Shown one piece after another: positions 1-6,620 of a stretch of 10,240 nt of DNA. The notes beneath the pieces were generated by a model. The model was not told the DNA's origin, did no database searches, and worked only from the letters and a program-made list of their open reading frames with translations. Where the stretch lies: NCBI GenBank assembly GCA_016209805.1, contig JACQVJ010000163.1:1-10240 (forward strand), written 5' to 3'. Position numbers and translations under genes: made by a program. This DNA comes from Ignavibacteriota bacterium (GTDB lineage Bacteria; Bacteroidota; Ignavibacteria; UBA10030; UBA6906). Within the stretch, counting starts at the first letter, position 1; each line of letters opens with the position of its first letter.

Positions 1-33
1 ATATCAGCCGGACTACTTGTTGGATCGAGCACT

Positions 34-72
34 GTGCCCCTTAATTGTATAAACAATTAATTGGAGGGGCAC
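34..72. repeat. Interrupted inverted repeat (hairpin) upstream of first attC-like site
   Basis: GTGCCCC (34-40) pairs with GGGGCAC (66-72), and TTAATTG (41-47) pairs with CAATTAA (54-60) across a TATAAA loop. A 5-nt bulge (TTGGA) lies on the right side. No T-tract follows on either strand, so it is not a classical intrinsic terminator, although it could end the transcript of a gene lying to the left. A reading frame entering from the left edge stops at 50-52 inside the loop; that frame is too short to call as a gene. The right arm directly abuts the proposed R'' box of the attC-like site. Confidence 0.6.
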
Positions 73-179
73 TAGCAACACGCCCAACAACGTCGCCACA
101 ATAGTTGTGGTCGCTCAAGCCCGCCTTATTCGGCTTCGCCTCATGCGGCGGGCCTGCGTTGTTGGGCGAGACGTTAGGC
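73..179 (+). other. attC-like integron recombination site (upstream of cassette)
   Basis: The right core box GTTAGGC (173-179) matches the integron R' consensus GTTRRRY. It is preceded by AGAC and by a perfect 12-bp inverted repeat, CGCCCAACAACG (81-92) against CGTTGTTGGGCG (157-168), which fits L''/L'. Between the arms lie two further perfect hairpins: CCACAA/TTGTGG (96-101/105-110) and GCCCGCC/GGCGGGC (119-125/147-153). The proposed R'' (TAGCAAC, 73-79) is weak, matching R' only in AAC. GCCCAAC (82-88) and GTTGGGC (161-167) also fit the core consensus, so box assignment is uncertain. The layout ...CG-AGAC-GTTA matches the site at 1134-1281. It was recognised by eye, not by a covariance model. 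Confidence 0.65.
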
Positions 180-224
180 GAAAGCAGCCAACATGTTAAA
201 AAATCAAATTCGTTTTTACCATTT

Positions 225-230
225 GAGGAG
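225..230 (+). promoter_or_regulatory. Shine-Dalgarno that fixes the cassette gene start
   Basis: GAGGAG lies 6 nt before GTG at 237. The longer open frame begins at a TTG at 105 inside the attC-like stem and has no ribosome binding site, so 237 is the better start. Confidence 0.75.
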
Positions 231-236
231 AATGAC

Positions 237-1100
237 GTGATTCCGCTGGATGAGAAGACAAAGAAAACCGGCCGACGAATGAGTTACATCGTTCTGTGTG
301 CAGCTGTGGCTCTAGTGACTGTGCTGTTCGGTGTGCGCGTGTCGTACCCTCTGGGAGTGTACTATGCTCTTGTTATCGTCCAACTCACTGTAATCTGCCT
401 ACCGGGGTGGAAACTCGGAGCGTGGGCCGTGAGAGCTGAATCTGAGGAGCGCCGAAGGCTTGCGACCGCTGGAAGCCTGCTGGTCATTCCATGGGGGCTC
501 TTTTCATTTCTCACCGGTTTCAGCGCGCCGCAGCTTGCAACGAATCCGGAGAATCAACTGCGCTACCTGATCCTGATGATCAATACGCTGGCGGTGGCGG
601 GCGGCTTGATCGTGCTCTGGCACACCCTGAGTGTAGCCCGCGAGCGCTTCTACTCCACGCTCGGATTTGCCTCGATAGTGCTCGCCGGTCCACTCTACTT
701 CATCTTTACGGCCGTTCAACTTGTGCTCTACCGAACGATGGACCGCACGGGCGTCGGGGAGGCGACGAATATACTCAGGTCGTTGGATGAGTTGGCCGTG
801 ATCTTCCTCTACTTTGGCGTCGTGTTGACTTATCTGGCGACGGCTTTATTTGCGGCGGCGATCGGAAGACTGCAATGGCTGGGGAGAACGGCACGTCGAG
901 TCTTCGTGGGCTTGAGTCTCTTTGCCATCATGTGTGTTTTGATCAAGATGGCGGAAATATTCTCGTCACCACACAACCCGATGTGGGGCTTCGAAACGTG
1001 GTATATGATTCCCGGTTTTGTCTTCTCAATTCCTGCTGTACCATGGATGATGCCCTGCCTGGTCGGGATCGTTTTGCTTCACCGGGCGGGTGAAGCATGA
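237..1100 (+). CDS. Unrecognised multi-spanning membrane protein (cassette gene)
   Basis: I do not recognise the family. The predicted product is 287 residues with a short basic cytoplasmic-looking N-terminus (EKTKKTGRR) and seven or eight hydrophobic segments at roughly residues 16-35, 38-56, 76-95, 108-130, 143-165, 186-210, 220-240 and 254-282. It is therefore an integral inner-membrane protein. No catalytic or ligand motif stands out; conserved-looking features are polar NPENQ and RSLDELA stretches between helices. The GTG start is chosen because a GAGGAG sits 6 nt upstream, while the in-frame extension to 105 would translate the attC-like stem into low-quality sequence. The gene is the sole occupant of the proposed cassette, bracketed by attC-like sites, so it has probably been acquired horizontally. 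The stop is TGA. No promoter is evident; a cassette gene would normally be read from an upstream promoter. Confidence 0.8.
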   Translation: MIPLDEKTKKTGRRMSYIVLCAAVALVTVLFGVRVSYPLGVYYALVIVQLTVICLPGWKLGAWAVRAESEERRRLATAGSLLVIPWGLFSFLTGFSAPQLATNPENQLRYLILMINTLAVAGGLIVLWHTLSVARERFYSTLGFASIVLAGPLYFIFTAVQLVLYRTMDRTGVGEATNILRSLDELAVIFLYFGVVLTYLATALFAAAIGRLQWLGRTARRVFVGLSLFAIMCVLIKMAEIFSSPHNPMWGFETWYMIPGFVFSIPAVPWMMPCLVGIVLLHRAGEA

Positions 1101-1133
1101 GGTACCGAGGGAACATGTGTGTTGGCTGCCTTC

Positions 1134-1281
1134 GCATAACATCGAAAAACTACGACGCTCGTTCGTTTGGTAAGTCAACGCACATGCTTACGCTCGATTT
1201 TGAATATAGTAACTCGCTCAACGCCTCACTCAATTGTAGAGGATAGGGTTTGGCGTTGCGTAGTTTTCGGAGACGTTATGT
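1134..1281 (+). other. attC-like integron recombination site (downstream end of cassette)
   Basis: R'' GCATAAC (1134-1140) is complementary to R' GTTATGT (1275-1281) at 6 of 7 positions. Inside these, CGAAAAACTACG (1143-1154) pairs with CGTAGTTTTCG (1259-1269), leaving one unpaired A on the left arm. This resembles the extrahelical bases that give attC sites their strand polarity. The R' is preceded by GGAGAC, matching the AGAC before the R' at 173. The roughly 100-nt interior is variable and contains a small hairpin, GTAAG/CTTAC (1170-1174/1187-1191). The ordered R''-L''-L'-R' structure and the match to the upstream site are the evidence; integrase recognition is inferred. Confidence 0.68.
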
Positions 1282-1302
1282 GCAATTGCCCGCCCAGGTA
1301 AT

Positions 1303-1307
1303 AGGAG
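1303..1307 (+). promoter_or_regulatory. Shine-Dalgarno that fixes the T9SS-protein start
   Basis: AGGAG lies 8 nt before ATG at 1316. The resulting protein begins with a clean signal peptide, whereas the upstream extension (from 1250) runs through the attC R' box. Confidence 0.75.
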
Positions 1308-1315
1308 ATGACAAC

Positions 1316-2434
1316 ATGAGGTTTGTTGGTTTGATGCTTCTGATACTGTTGACGATGGTCCCTGTGGCAATGGCCCAGTATCCTCAAGTAACGGTTCGTC
1401 AGATTCAGGAGGTACCATTGGATTCACTGCTGCTATTGGACACCCTTCAATGCAATCCGCCACGGTGGACTCTTCAAGTATCGCCTCACTACCGTGATAC
1501 CGTTACGCTGACGGGCGTCTGTGTGGTCCCAGCAAGGGTATTAGATTATACCGCCTCTGGCTTTAATCTCCTCCTCGCCGATATGGGTAGCCTTGACCAG
1601 TGGGGCGGAATTCTCGTCCGTCCGAACACGACCGATACTGCGCCGATCATACAGTGGGGTATTTTGAACGTCCATGCAGGCGACATCATTCGGTTTGTCG
1701 GATACGTGGATGAATTCCCGGCTCCTTCCTGTGCCTCAACAACCCAAATCGTTCCGATTCTTACTATTCCCTTGCAGATTATTGGAACGGCCCCGGTGCC
1801 TCCACACAAACCCGTCCAAATAGCTGAGTTCTCGTTGGGGGAATTTCCTGTCGGACAGGTTCGGTATTCAACCGGAGAGCGTTACGAGTTTATGCGGGTT
1901 CTGATCAGGGATGCTTTTGTTATCTCACGCGAATCGGGTAATTGCGTCTTGGGATTGGCGGATTCATTCGGCAACGTCATGTACACTTACAGGGCCAGAC
2001 CTTCACTCCAATGTCCGCCCTACCCGATAGGCGCAAGGATAGATTCAGTTCGTGGATTCATCTTGAGCACTTCTGGTACAGAACAGCAGCGTGTATATCG
2101 AATAGCAATCACGGACACAAATGACGTAGTTGTGACCGATGTGGAGGAGCTTGAACGAACCGAAACGACTCTCTCGTACCAACTTAAAAGCAACTACCCG
2201 AATCCGTTCAATCCGGCCACGACTATTTCATTCAGTATTCCGATGAGGTCATTTGTCACGCTAACAGTGTTTGATCTCTTGGGCAGAGAGGTATCTACTC
2301 TTCTCTCTGAGGAATTGCCGTCTGGGAGCTACACACAACAATGGAACGCGGACGGGCTAACTACAGGAGTGTATTTCTACCAGCTTCGAGCAGGCAGTTT
2401 TGTTCAAACCAACAAACTCGTCTTACTCAGATAG
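1316..2434 (+). CDS. Secreted protein with T9SS type-A C-terminal sorting domain
   Basis: The predicted product is 372 residues. Residues 1-20 form a signal peptide ending AMA, with Gln as the first mature residue, common in Bacteroidota exports. Residues about 60-160 and 165-275 look like two beta-rich modules resembling OB-fold-type domains (for example VTLTGVCVVPARVLD with GDIIRFVGYVDEF, and MRVLIRDAFVIS with GARIDSVRGFI). This similarity is an impression, not a family assignment. Residues about 288-372 are a T9SS type-A sorting domain: SNYPNPFNPATTI, then VFDLLGREV, then TGVYFYQLRAG, ending NKLVLLR. The domain is removed during export, and the protein is released or attached at the cell surface. 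The start rests on AGGAG 8 nt upstream plus the signal peptide. The gene begins only 41 nt after an attC-like R' box, as cassette genes do, but no attC was found after it. The TAG stop falls exactly where such domains end. Confidence 0.88.
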   Translation: MRFVGLMLLILLTMVPVAMAQYPQVTVRQIQEVPLDSLLLLDTLQCNPPRWTLQVSPHYRDTVTLTGVCVVPARVLDYTASGFNLLLADMGSLDQWGGILVRPNTTDTAPIIQWGILNVHAGDIIRFVGYVDEFPAPSCASTTQIVPILTIPLQIIGTAPVPPHKPVQIAEFSLGEFPVGQVRYSTGERYEFMRVLIRDAFVISRESGNCVLGLADSFGNVMYTYRARPSLQCPPYPIGARIDSVRGFILSTSGTEQQRVYRIAITDTNDVVVTDVEELERTETTLSYQLKSNYPNPFNPATTISFSIPMRSFVTLTVFDLLGREVSTLLSEELPSGSYTQQWNADGLTTGVYFYQLRAGSFVQTNKLVLLR

Positions 2435-2469
2435 GGCCATTTAACCCCACAGGGGACAAATGGCCCTAT
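2431..2469. terminator. Strong hairpin overlapping the stop codon; possible terminator
   Basis: ATAGGGCCATTT (2431-2442) and AAATGGCCCTAT (2458-2469) are perfectly complementary. An inner CCCC-ACA-GGGG hairpin (2445-2455) is separated from them by AA/AC. The TAG stop at 2432-2434 is inside the left arm. There is no T-tract on either side, so it may stop transcription poorly or instead protect the mRNA 3' end. Confidence 0.5.
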
Positions 2470-2482
2470 AGAAGGTGATTCA

Positions 2483-2514
2483 GATTGTTGGATTGTTGGA
2501 TTAATGGATTAATG
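2483..2514 (+). repeat. Tandem octamer repeat (2 x GATTGTTG, 2 x GATTAATG)
   Basis: Two copies of GATTGTTG (2483-2498) are followed directly by two copies of GATTAATG (2499-2514), then AATGATGATG running into the receptor start codons. The array occupies the place where a ribosome binding site would be expected. Confidence 0.85.
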
Positions 2515-2515
2515 A

Positions 2516-4936
2516 ATGATGATGACAGGAACCTTGTGCGCACTTCTGAGTCTTGCTATCGCCACAACGCTCGAGGCGCAGGAAATCAACGTAGGGACGA
2601 TCAGAGGATCGGTGGTTGATGATTCCACTGACCGACCGCTGGAGTTTGTGAACGTTCTCCTGCAAGCAAAGGAGGACAGCACGACCATCACGGGAAAGGC
2701 GACCGATCAGAAAGGGACGTTTGATTTCGCCGATGTTCCCACTGGTGAACACTTCATCACTTTCAGCTCAATTGGATATCAGCAGAAGAAAACACGCGCG
2801 TTCATCATCGATCCCACGCACAGGCATCTCAATCTCGGCGTGGTCCGACTCATTCCAACCGACGTATCGCTGGAAGAGGTCCTGGTGACGGCGGAGAAGT
2901 CGCTTTACACCGCTTCGATCGATCGGAAGGTGTACAATGTCGATCAGGACCTGATGAGCAAGACAGGATCGGCAAGCGAGTTACTGCAGAACGTCCCATC
3001 CGTGGAGGTGGATATCGACGGTAACGTGAGCCTGCGGGGATCGTCAAACGTCTTGATCATGCTGAACGGCCGGACATCACCCCTTTTGCGGAAGAACAGT
3101 GCCACGGTGTTGCAGCAGATGCCGGCAAGCTCCATTGAGAAAATCGAAGTAATCACCAACCCATCCGCCAGGTACAAACCGGAGGGGACATCAGGCATCA
3201 TCAACATCGTTCTGAAGAAGAATACATCCCTTGGACTCAACGGCAACATTGCAGCCAACGCAGGCAACCAGGACCGGTATAACGGCAACGTGAGCGTCAA
3301 CTACAACCCCGGCTCGTTCAACATCCATGGAAGCTACGGCATCCGGAAGAATACCCGGAATCGACTTAACACGGACAACCGACTGCAGATGGACTCATCG
3401 TCCACACCCACGGTGTACAATGAAACGATGGATTCATTCGCAAGACCGCTCTCGCATCTTGTTTCGCTGGGGTTCGATTATCACCTCGATGATCACAACA
3501 AGGTCGGCGTCTCCGGCGACTATTTTTACGATAGTTTTACGAGAATGGAACGTGCACAGAAACTCTTATACAACAGCGCTAATGCGCTTCTCAATCACTA
3601 CGACCGCAACCGCCTTGATTACGAGTTCGAGAGAGAGTACAACGGTGCGGCGTTTTTCGAGCACAACTTTCCTCAAGAGGACCACACGCTCAAGCTTGAG
3701 TTCAGCGCTGCAGGAGCGCCGGAACAGGAGGATAATCGTTACACCAACGTCTACATTTTCCCTGTCGCGCCCAACGCACTCGACAACACGTTGATAAAGA
3801 ATGAGGACGACAATGTGCAGCTTACTCTGGAGTACTCCAATCCGCTCACCGATGAATCGAGTCTTGAAGCCGGATACGCGGGAGAACTTATCAGCAACGA
3901 TCTTGATTTCCATGCCGAGTACTTTGATGCAGGCCAACAGCAGTTCGTCACCGACATAACGAAGACGAACCGGTTTCTTTATGATGAGTCGATCCACGCA
4001 CTGTATGCCACGTACAAGCAATCGTTCGGGGCATTCGGCTTCATGGCAGGCGTGCGCGCAGAGTATGCTTCAGTGAAGTCCAATCTTGTAACGCTGAACT
4101 CGGTCATCCGAAACACATATGCCAGTCTGTATCCAACATTACACATGTCATACAAACTCTCCTCGTTAAGCGAACTGCAGCTCAGCTACAGCAGGCGCAC
4201 CCGCAGACCCGATGGTGACGAACTGAATCCATTTCCGGAGTATCGCGATCCTCGTAACGTGTCGGCGGGAAACCCCAAGCTCCTGCCGGAATATGTCCAC
4301 TCCATCGAGCTGGGTTGTTCATTTCAGACGGATGAAATCTCCATATTCCCTGCGCTGTTCTACCGCTACACGTACAACAGGTTCACCTCTGTGACACAAC
4401 CGATCAATGATACGACCCTGCTGACGACCAGACAGAATCTTTCCAACGACCAAGCGGGCGGGCTTGAGTTGGTTGTGTCTGCCAATCTGAGTGACCTGAT
4501 TACCATCCACGGAAGTGCAAATGTGTTTCTGAATCAGATCGACGCGTCGAATCTTGGCTACAGCACAAGGAAGTCAATTACCACCTGGCGAAGTAATCTG
4601 ACCGTCGACATGAACCTCAGTGAGAGCTCACGATTACAGGTGAATTGGAACTACAACTCTTCACGTTTGACCGCGCAGGGTGAATACTCACCGAGTACCG
4701 TCCTTAACACAGGGTTTCGACAGGAGTTCTACGATGGTGATCTCTCCCTAGTGCTGACGGTTGCAGACGTCTTCAAGACTTTGAGGCGAGAGTATGCGTT
4801 GAGCAGTCAGTTGCTTAATCAGACTGTTGTCAACCGACGTGATTCGAGAGTCGTGTACCTGGGCCTTACATTTCGTTTCGGAACTCATTCAGAGAAATCG
4901 AAGGAAGAACAATTGCGCTACGACGACAACCTGTGA
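2516..4936 (+). CDS. TonB-dependent receptor-like outer-membrane beta-barrel protein
   Basis: The predicted product is 806 residues. Residues 1-21 are a signal peptide ending LEA with Gln following. Residues about 27-115 form a carboxypeptidase-regulatory-like beta-sandwich (GTIRGSVVDDSTDRPLEFVNV, then GTFDFADVPTGEHFITFSSIGY), common on Bacteroidota receptors. EEVLVTA (120-126) resembles a TonB box. Residues about 130-235 are a plug domain, with LLQNVPSVEVDIDGNVSLRG and EKIEVITNPSARYKPEG. The remainder is a beta-barrel of the outer-membrane beta-barrel family, rich in alternating aromatic strands. The likely role is energy-dependent uptake of a siderophore, metal complex or oligomer across the outer membrane; the substrate is not visible. 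There is no SusD partner. The start is one of three consecutive ATGs, since an in-frame TGA precedes them. There is no Shine-Dalgarno, and the signal peptide n-region lacks Lys or Arg, which is odd. It is convergent with the nos operon. Confidence 0.88.
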   Translation: MMMTGTLCALLSLAIATTLEAQEINVGTIRGSVVDDSTDRPLEFVNVLLQAKEDSTTITGKATDQKGTFDFADVPTGEHFITFSSIGYQQKKTRAFIIDPTHRHLNLGVVRLIPTDVSLEEVLVTAEKSLYTASIDRKVYNVDQDLMSKTGSASELLQNVPSVEVDIDGNVSLRGSSNVLIMLNGRTSPLLRKNSATVLQQMPASSIEKIEVITNPSARYKPEGTSGIINIVLKKNTSLGLNGNIAANAGNQDRYNGNVSVNYNPGSFNIHGSYGIRKNTRNRLNTDNRLQMDSSSTPTVYNETMDSFARPLSHLVSLGFDYHLDDHNKVGVSGDYFYDSFTRMERAQKLLYNSANALLNHYDRNRLDYEFEREYNGAAFFEHNFPQEDHTLKLEFSAAGAPEQEDNRYTNVYIFPVAPNALDNTLIKNEDDNVQLTLEYSNPLTDESSLEAGYAGELISNDLDFHAEYFDAGQQQFVTDITKTNRFLYDESIHALYATYKQSFGAFGFMAGVRAEYASVKSNLVTLNSVIRNTYASLYPTLHMSYKLSSLSELQLSYSRRTRRPDGDELNPFPEYRDPRNVSAGNPKLLPEYVHSIELGCSFQTDEISIFPALFYRYTYNRFTSVTQPINDTTLLTTRQNLSNDQAGGLELVVSANLSDLITIHGSANVFLNQIDASNLGYSTRKSITTWRSNLTVDMNLSESSRLQVNWNYNSSRLTAQGEYSPSTVLNTGFRQEFYDGDLSLVLTVADVFKTLRREYALSSQLLNQTVVNRRDSRVVYLGLTFRFGTHSEKSKEEQLRYDDNL

Positions 4937-5078
4937 GAGGCAAAAGCTTGTTCCAATATGGCAACCATGTCACCAAACACGAGATCGCTCTTCATCGAGT
5001 GGCGCTCCTCCCCTTTTCGTAGAACTCTCCACCCGATTTCTCCTACTTTACTATTCTCGAGATCTTTCTGCGGTTGGC
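4937..5078. other. Convergent intergenic spacer, no feature recognised
   Basis: This 142-nt gap lies between the 3' ends of the receptor gene (+) and the hydroxylase gene (-). I see no hairpin followed by a T-tract on either strand and no conserved small reading frame. Confidence 0.6.
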
Positions 5079-5714
5079 TTACTCTTGCGTTGCTGCTTCC
5101 CTCTTTGGTTGGTAGGTCCCGAAGACAAAATCCCACAGCGGCGAGCTGACGCCATAGTTGTAGTCATCCGTCTGGTAGTGATGCCGCATGTGGTGCTGCT
5201 TCACCCAGATTCGGATGGGACCCTTCATGGAGAAGTGGTGTGTGGCGTAGTGGATCATGTCGTAGCAGAGGTAGCCGAAAATGAATCCGGGAAAGAATGC
5301 CCAGGTGGCTCTTTCGCCAATCAGCCAGTAAAACAACAAGTAGAAGGTCAACGCGAGCGGAAGACTTATAACCGGAGGCATCACTAATCGGAGCGAGTCG
5401 TTCGGGTAATCATGGTGAACGCCGTGCATCAGGAAGTGCAGCTGTTTTCCCCAGTTGCTCGTCGGCTCATAATGGAACACAAACCTGTGGAGGAGGTATT
5501 CGGTCAGTGTCCATGTGAGGACGCCGGCGAGGAAAAGGCCCATGATCTCCGCTACCCCCAGCGATGCATCAACCGACAGGTACAGAAGATAGACAATGAG
5601 CGGAACGTAGACAATCAGCGGGATTGTCGGATGAACATGCGTGAATATTTCCAGAAAATCGCTCTTGAACAAACGTGCCGATTCGTCTTTGTTCGAGACG
5701 TACCTCTTAGCCAT
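5079..5714 (-). CDS. Fatty acid hydroxylase / sterol desaturase superfamily membrane di-iron enzyme
   Basis: The predicted product is 211 residues. It is an integral membrane non-haem di-iron oxygenase of the fatty-acid-hydroxylase superfamily. The family's histidine clusters are all present: HRFVFH (76-81), HGVHH (97-101), YDMIHYATHH (151-160) and HHMRHHY (174-180), followed by the YGVSSPLWDFVFGT end motif (187-200). Hydrophobic segments lie near residues 30-48, 54-72, 113-132 and 137-152. The set matches fatty acid 2-hydroxylase-type proteins, which add a hydroxyl to acyl chains of membrane lipids using O2; the actual substrate is inferred. A carotenoid hydroxylase is the alternative. The ATG is preceded by AGGAGG (5720-5725) with 5-nt spacing. 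The gene starts 61 nt after nosY on the same strand, so it may be the last gene of the nos operon, although it is not a known nos component. Confidence 0.88.
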   Translation of the reverse strand: MAKRYVSNKDESARLFKSDFLEIFTHVHPTIPLIVYVPLIVYLLYLSVDASLGVAEIMGLFLAGVLTWTLTEYLLHRFVFHYEPTSNWGKQLHFLMHGVHHDYPNDSLRLVMPPVISLPLALTFYLLFYWLIGERATWAFFPGFIFGYLCYDMIHYATHHFSMKGPIRIWVKQHHMRHHYQTDDYNYGVSSPLWDFVFGTYQPKREAATQE

Positions 5715-5775
5715 GAAACCCTCCTGCTTGTTGATCTTGAATCATGCAGGTGAAGCATCCGTTGGCCTCTGAAAC

Positions 5776-6606
5776 TCAAATGTCCTGTCGCCTCATCATC
5801 CGGGCTGAGAGGAAGAGAGGGACAACGACCCACGCTAAAAGCCCTGTGATTAAGAGGACGATGCTGGTCGTCTGCCCTCCAAGAAACCGCAGCATCGCTG
5901 CACCTGCTGCACCAAAGATAGTAATATTGTCGAGGATAATCAACGTGGCAACACGAACCATGTCCACAGGATTGCCGAATATCGAGACAAAGAGGAAAGC
6001 GTTGGCAGATTGTCCTTTCATCAACAGGGTGCCGCCAAGTGCGAGCAAGTCATACAACAGCACGAAGAAGAACCAGAGGAAAAGCGTTACGCCAAATGCT
6101 TTTGACTTTCTCCTGCTCGCCGTCGAAACCAACAGCGAAAGCGTGAGGAACACCAATGCGAGTGCCAGCGATAGAGCCACGAAGAACACGTAGCTCGTCA
6201 ACCCTTCAGGCCCGTTCCCCGCCACGATAATTGCCCCGGCAAGCGCAAATCCAAGCAGCGTGGAAAGAACAATCGAGAAAAAAACACCGAAAAGTTTTCC
6301 GAGCAGAACCTCATGCCGCGAGACGGGTTGCGAGAAAAGAAGCTCGGTCGATCCCTTATCTCCGGTGAATGCAAGCGTCCCCATGATCAGCGCAACGAGG
6401 GGAACGATATAGAGGACAAGGTTCAGCAGACTCGCGGATGTGCGCGTGAAACTCTGCATGCCGGAAAAACCTTCCACCATGATTCCGAAATACGAAATGC
6501 TCACCACCAGGATCCCGAACACCACGGCGAAGATTACCGTCCATTTGTTTCGGATGTTGATGACAAGCTCTTGTCGTGCGATGGTGTAGATTGCGCTAAA
6601 GTCCAT
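5776..6606 (-). CDS. nosY: NosY, ABC-type permease of the nos maturation system
   Basis: The predicted product is 276 residues, a typical NosY length. It has six hydrophobic segments at about residues 22-44, 60-82, 102-130, 138-162, 172-198 and 245-268. Conserved-looking elements are the N-terminal ARQELVINIRNKWT amphipathic stretch, FTGDKGSTELLFSQPVSR after the second helix, and FGNPVDMVRV. NosY is the membrane part of the NosDFY complex, which works with NosF ATPase and periplasmic NosD to deliver sulfur and/or copper for assembly of the CuZ cluster of nitrous oxide reductase. AAGGA sits 5 nt before the ATG. The gene begins 14 nt after nosL, which in this cluster separates it from its partner nosF. 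The stop is TGA. Confidence 0.9.
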   Translation of the reverse strand: MDFSAIYTIARQELVINIRNKWTVIFAVVFGILVVSISYFGIMVEGFSGMQSFTRTSASLLNLVLYIVPLVALIMGTLAFTGDKGSTELLFSQPVSRHEVLLGKLFGVFFSIVLSTLLGFALAGAIIVAGNGPEGLTSYVFFVALSLALALVFLTLSLLVSTASRRKSKAFGVTLFLWFFFVLLYDLLALGGTLLMKGQSANAFLFVSIFGNPVDMVRVATLIILDNITIFGAAGAAMLRFLGGQTTSIVLLITGLLAWVVVPLFLSARMMRRQDI

Positions 6607-6620
6607 GGCGATCCTTGTCG

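Larger units (their letters stand above)
174..1275 (+). mobile_element. Integron-type gene cassette carrying a membrane-protein gene
   Basis: If recombination occurs at G^TT of the two R' boxes (173/174 and 1275/1276), the intervening 1,102 bp is one cassette. It has one gene in the usual orientation, starting about 60 nt after the left R' and ending 33 nt before the R'' of its own attC. The first 20 nt from 173 are an imperfect inverted repeat of 1121-1140 (18 of 20 matching), and ATGTT continues the match after a 4-nt gap. In an excised circle these arms would extend the attC hairpin. No integrase or attI is in the window, so whether this is a mobile integron or an integrase-less attC cluster (CALIN) is open. 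An alternative is a small element with terminal inverted repeats, but the attC-like architecture at both junctions argues for a cassette. Confidence 0.6.

Noticed and set aside
2..52. Possible 3' end of a gene entering from the left edge (stop at 50-52)
   Set aside because: Only about 16 codons are visible, two other frames are also open for most of the stretch, and nothing is recognisable.
105..236. N-terminal extension of the cassette gene from a TTG at 105
   Set aside because: It would translate the attC-like stem, has no ribosome binding site, and the GTG at 237 has a GAGGAG at ideal spacing.
1250..1315. N-terminal extension of the T9SS protein from 1250
   Set aside because: It runs through the attC R' box and would put 22 residues before a complete signal peptide; AGGAG supports 1316.
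4827..5387. 186-residue + strand open frame spanning the receptor end and hydroxylase gene
   Set aside because: It is antisense to the well-supported hydroxylase and overlaps the receptor; its composition is not protein-like.
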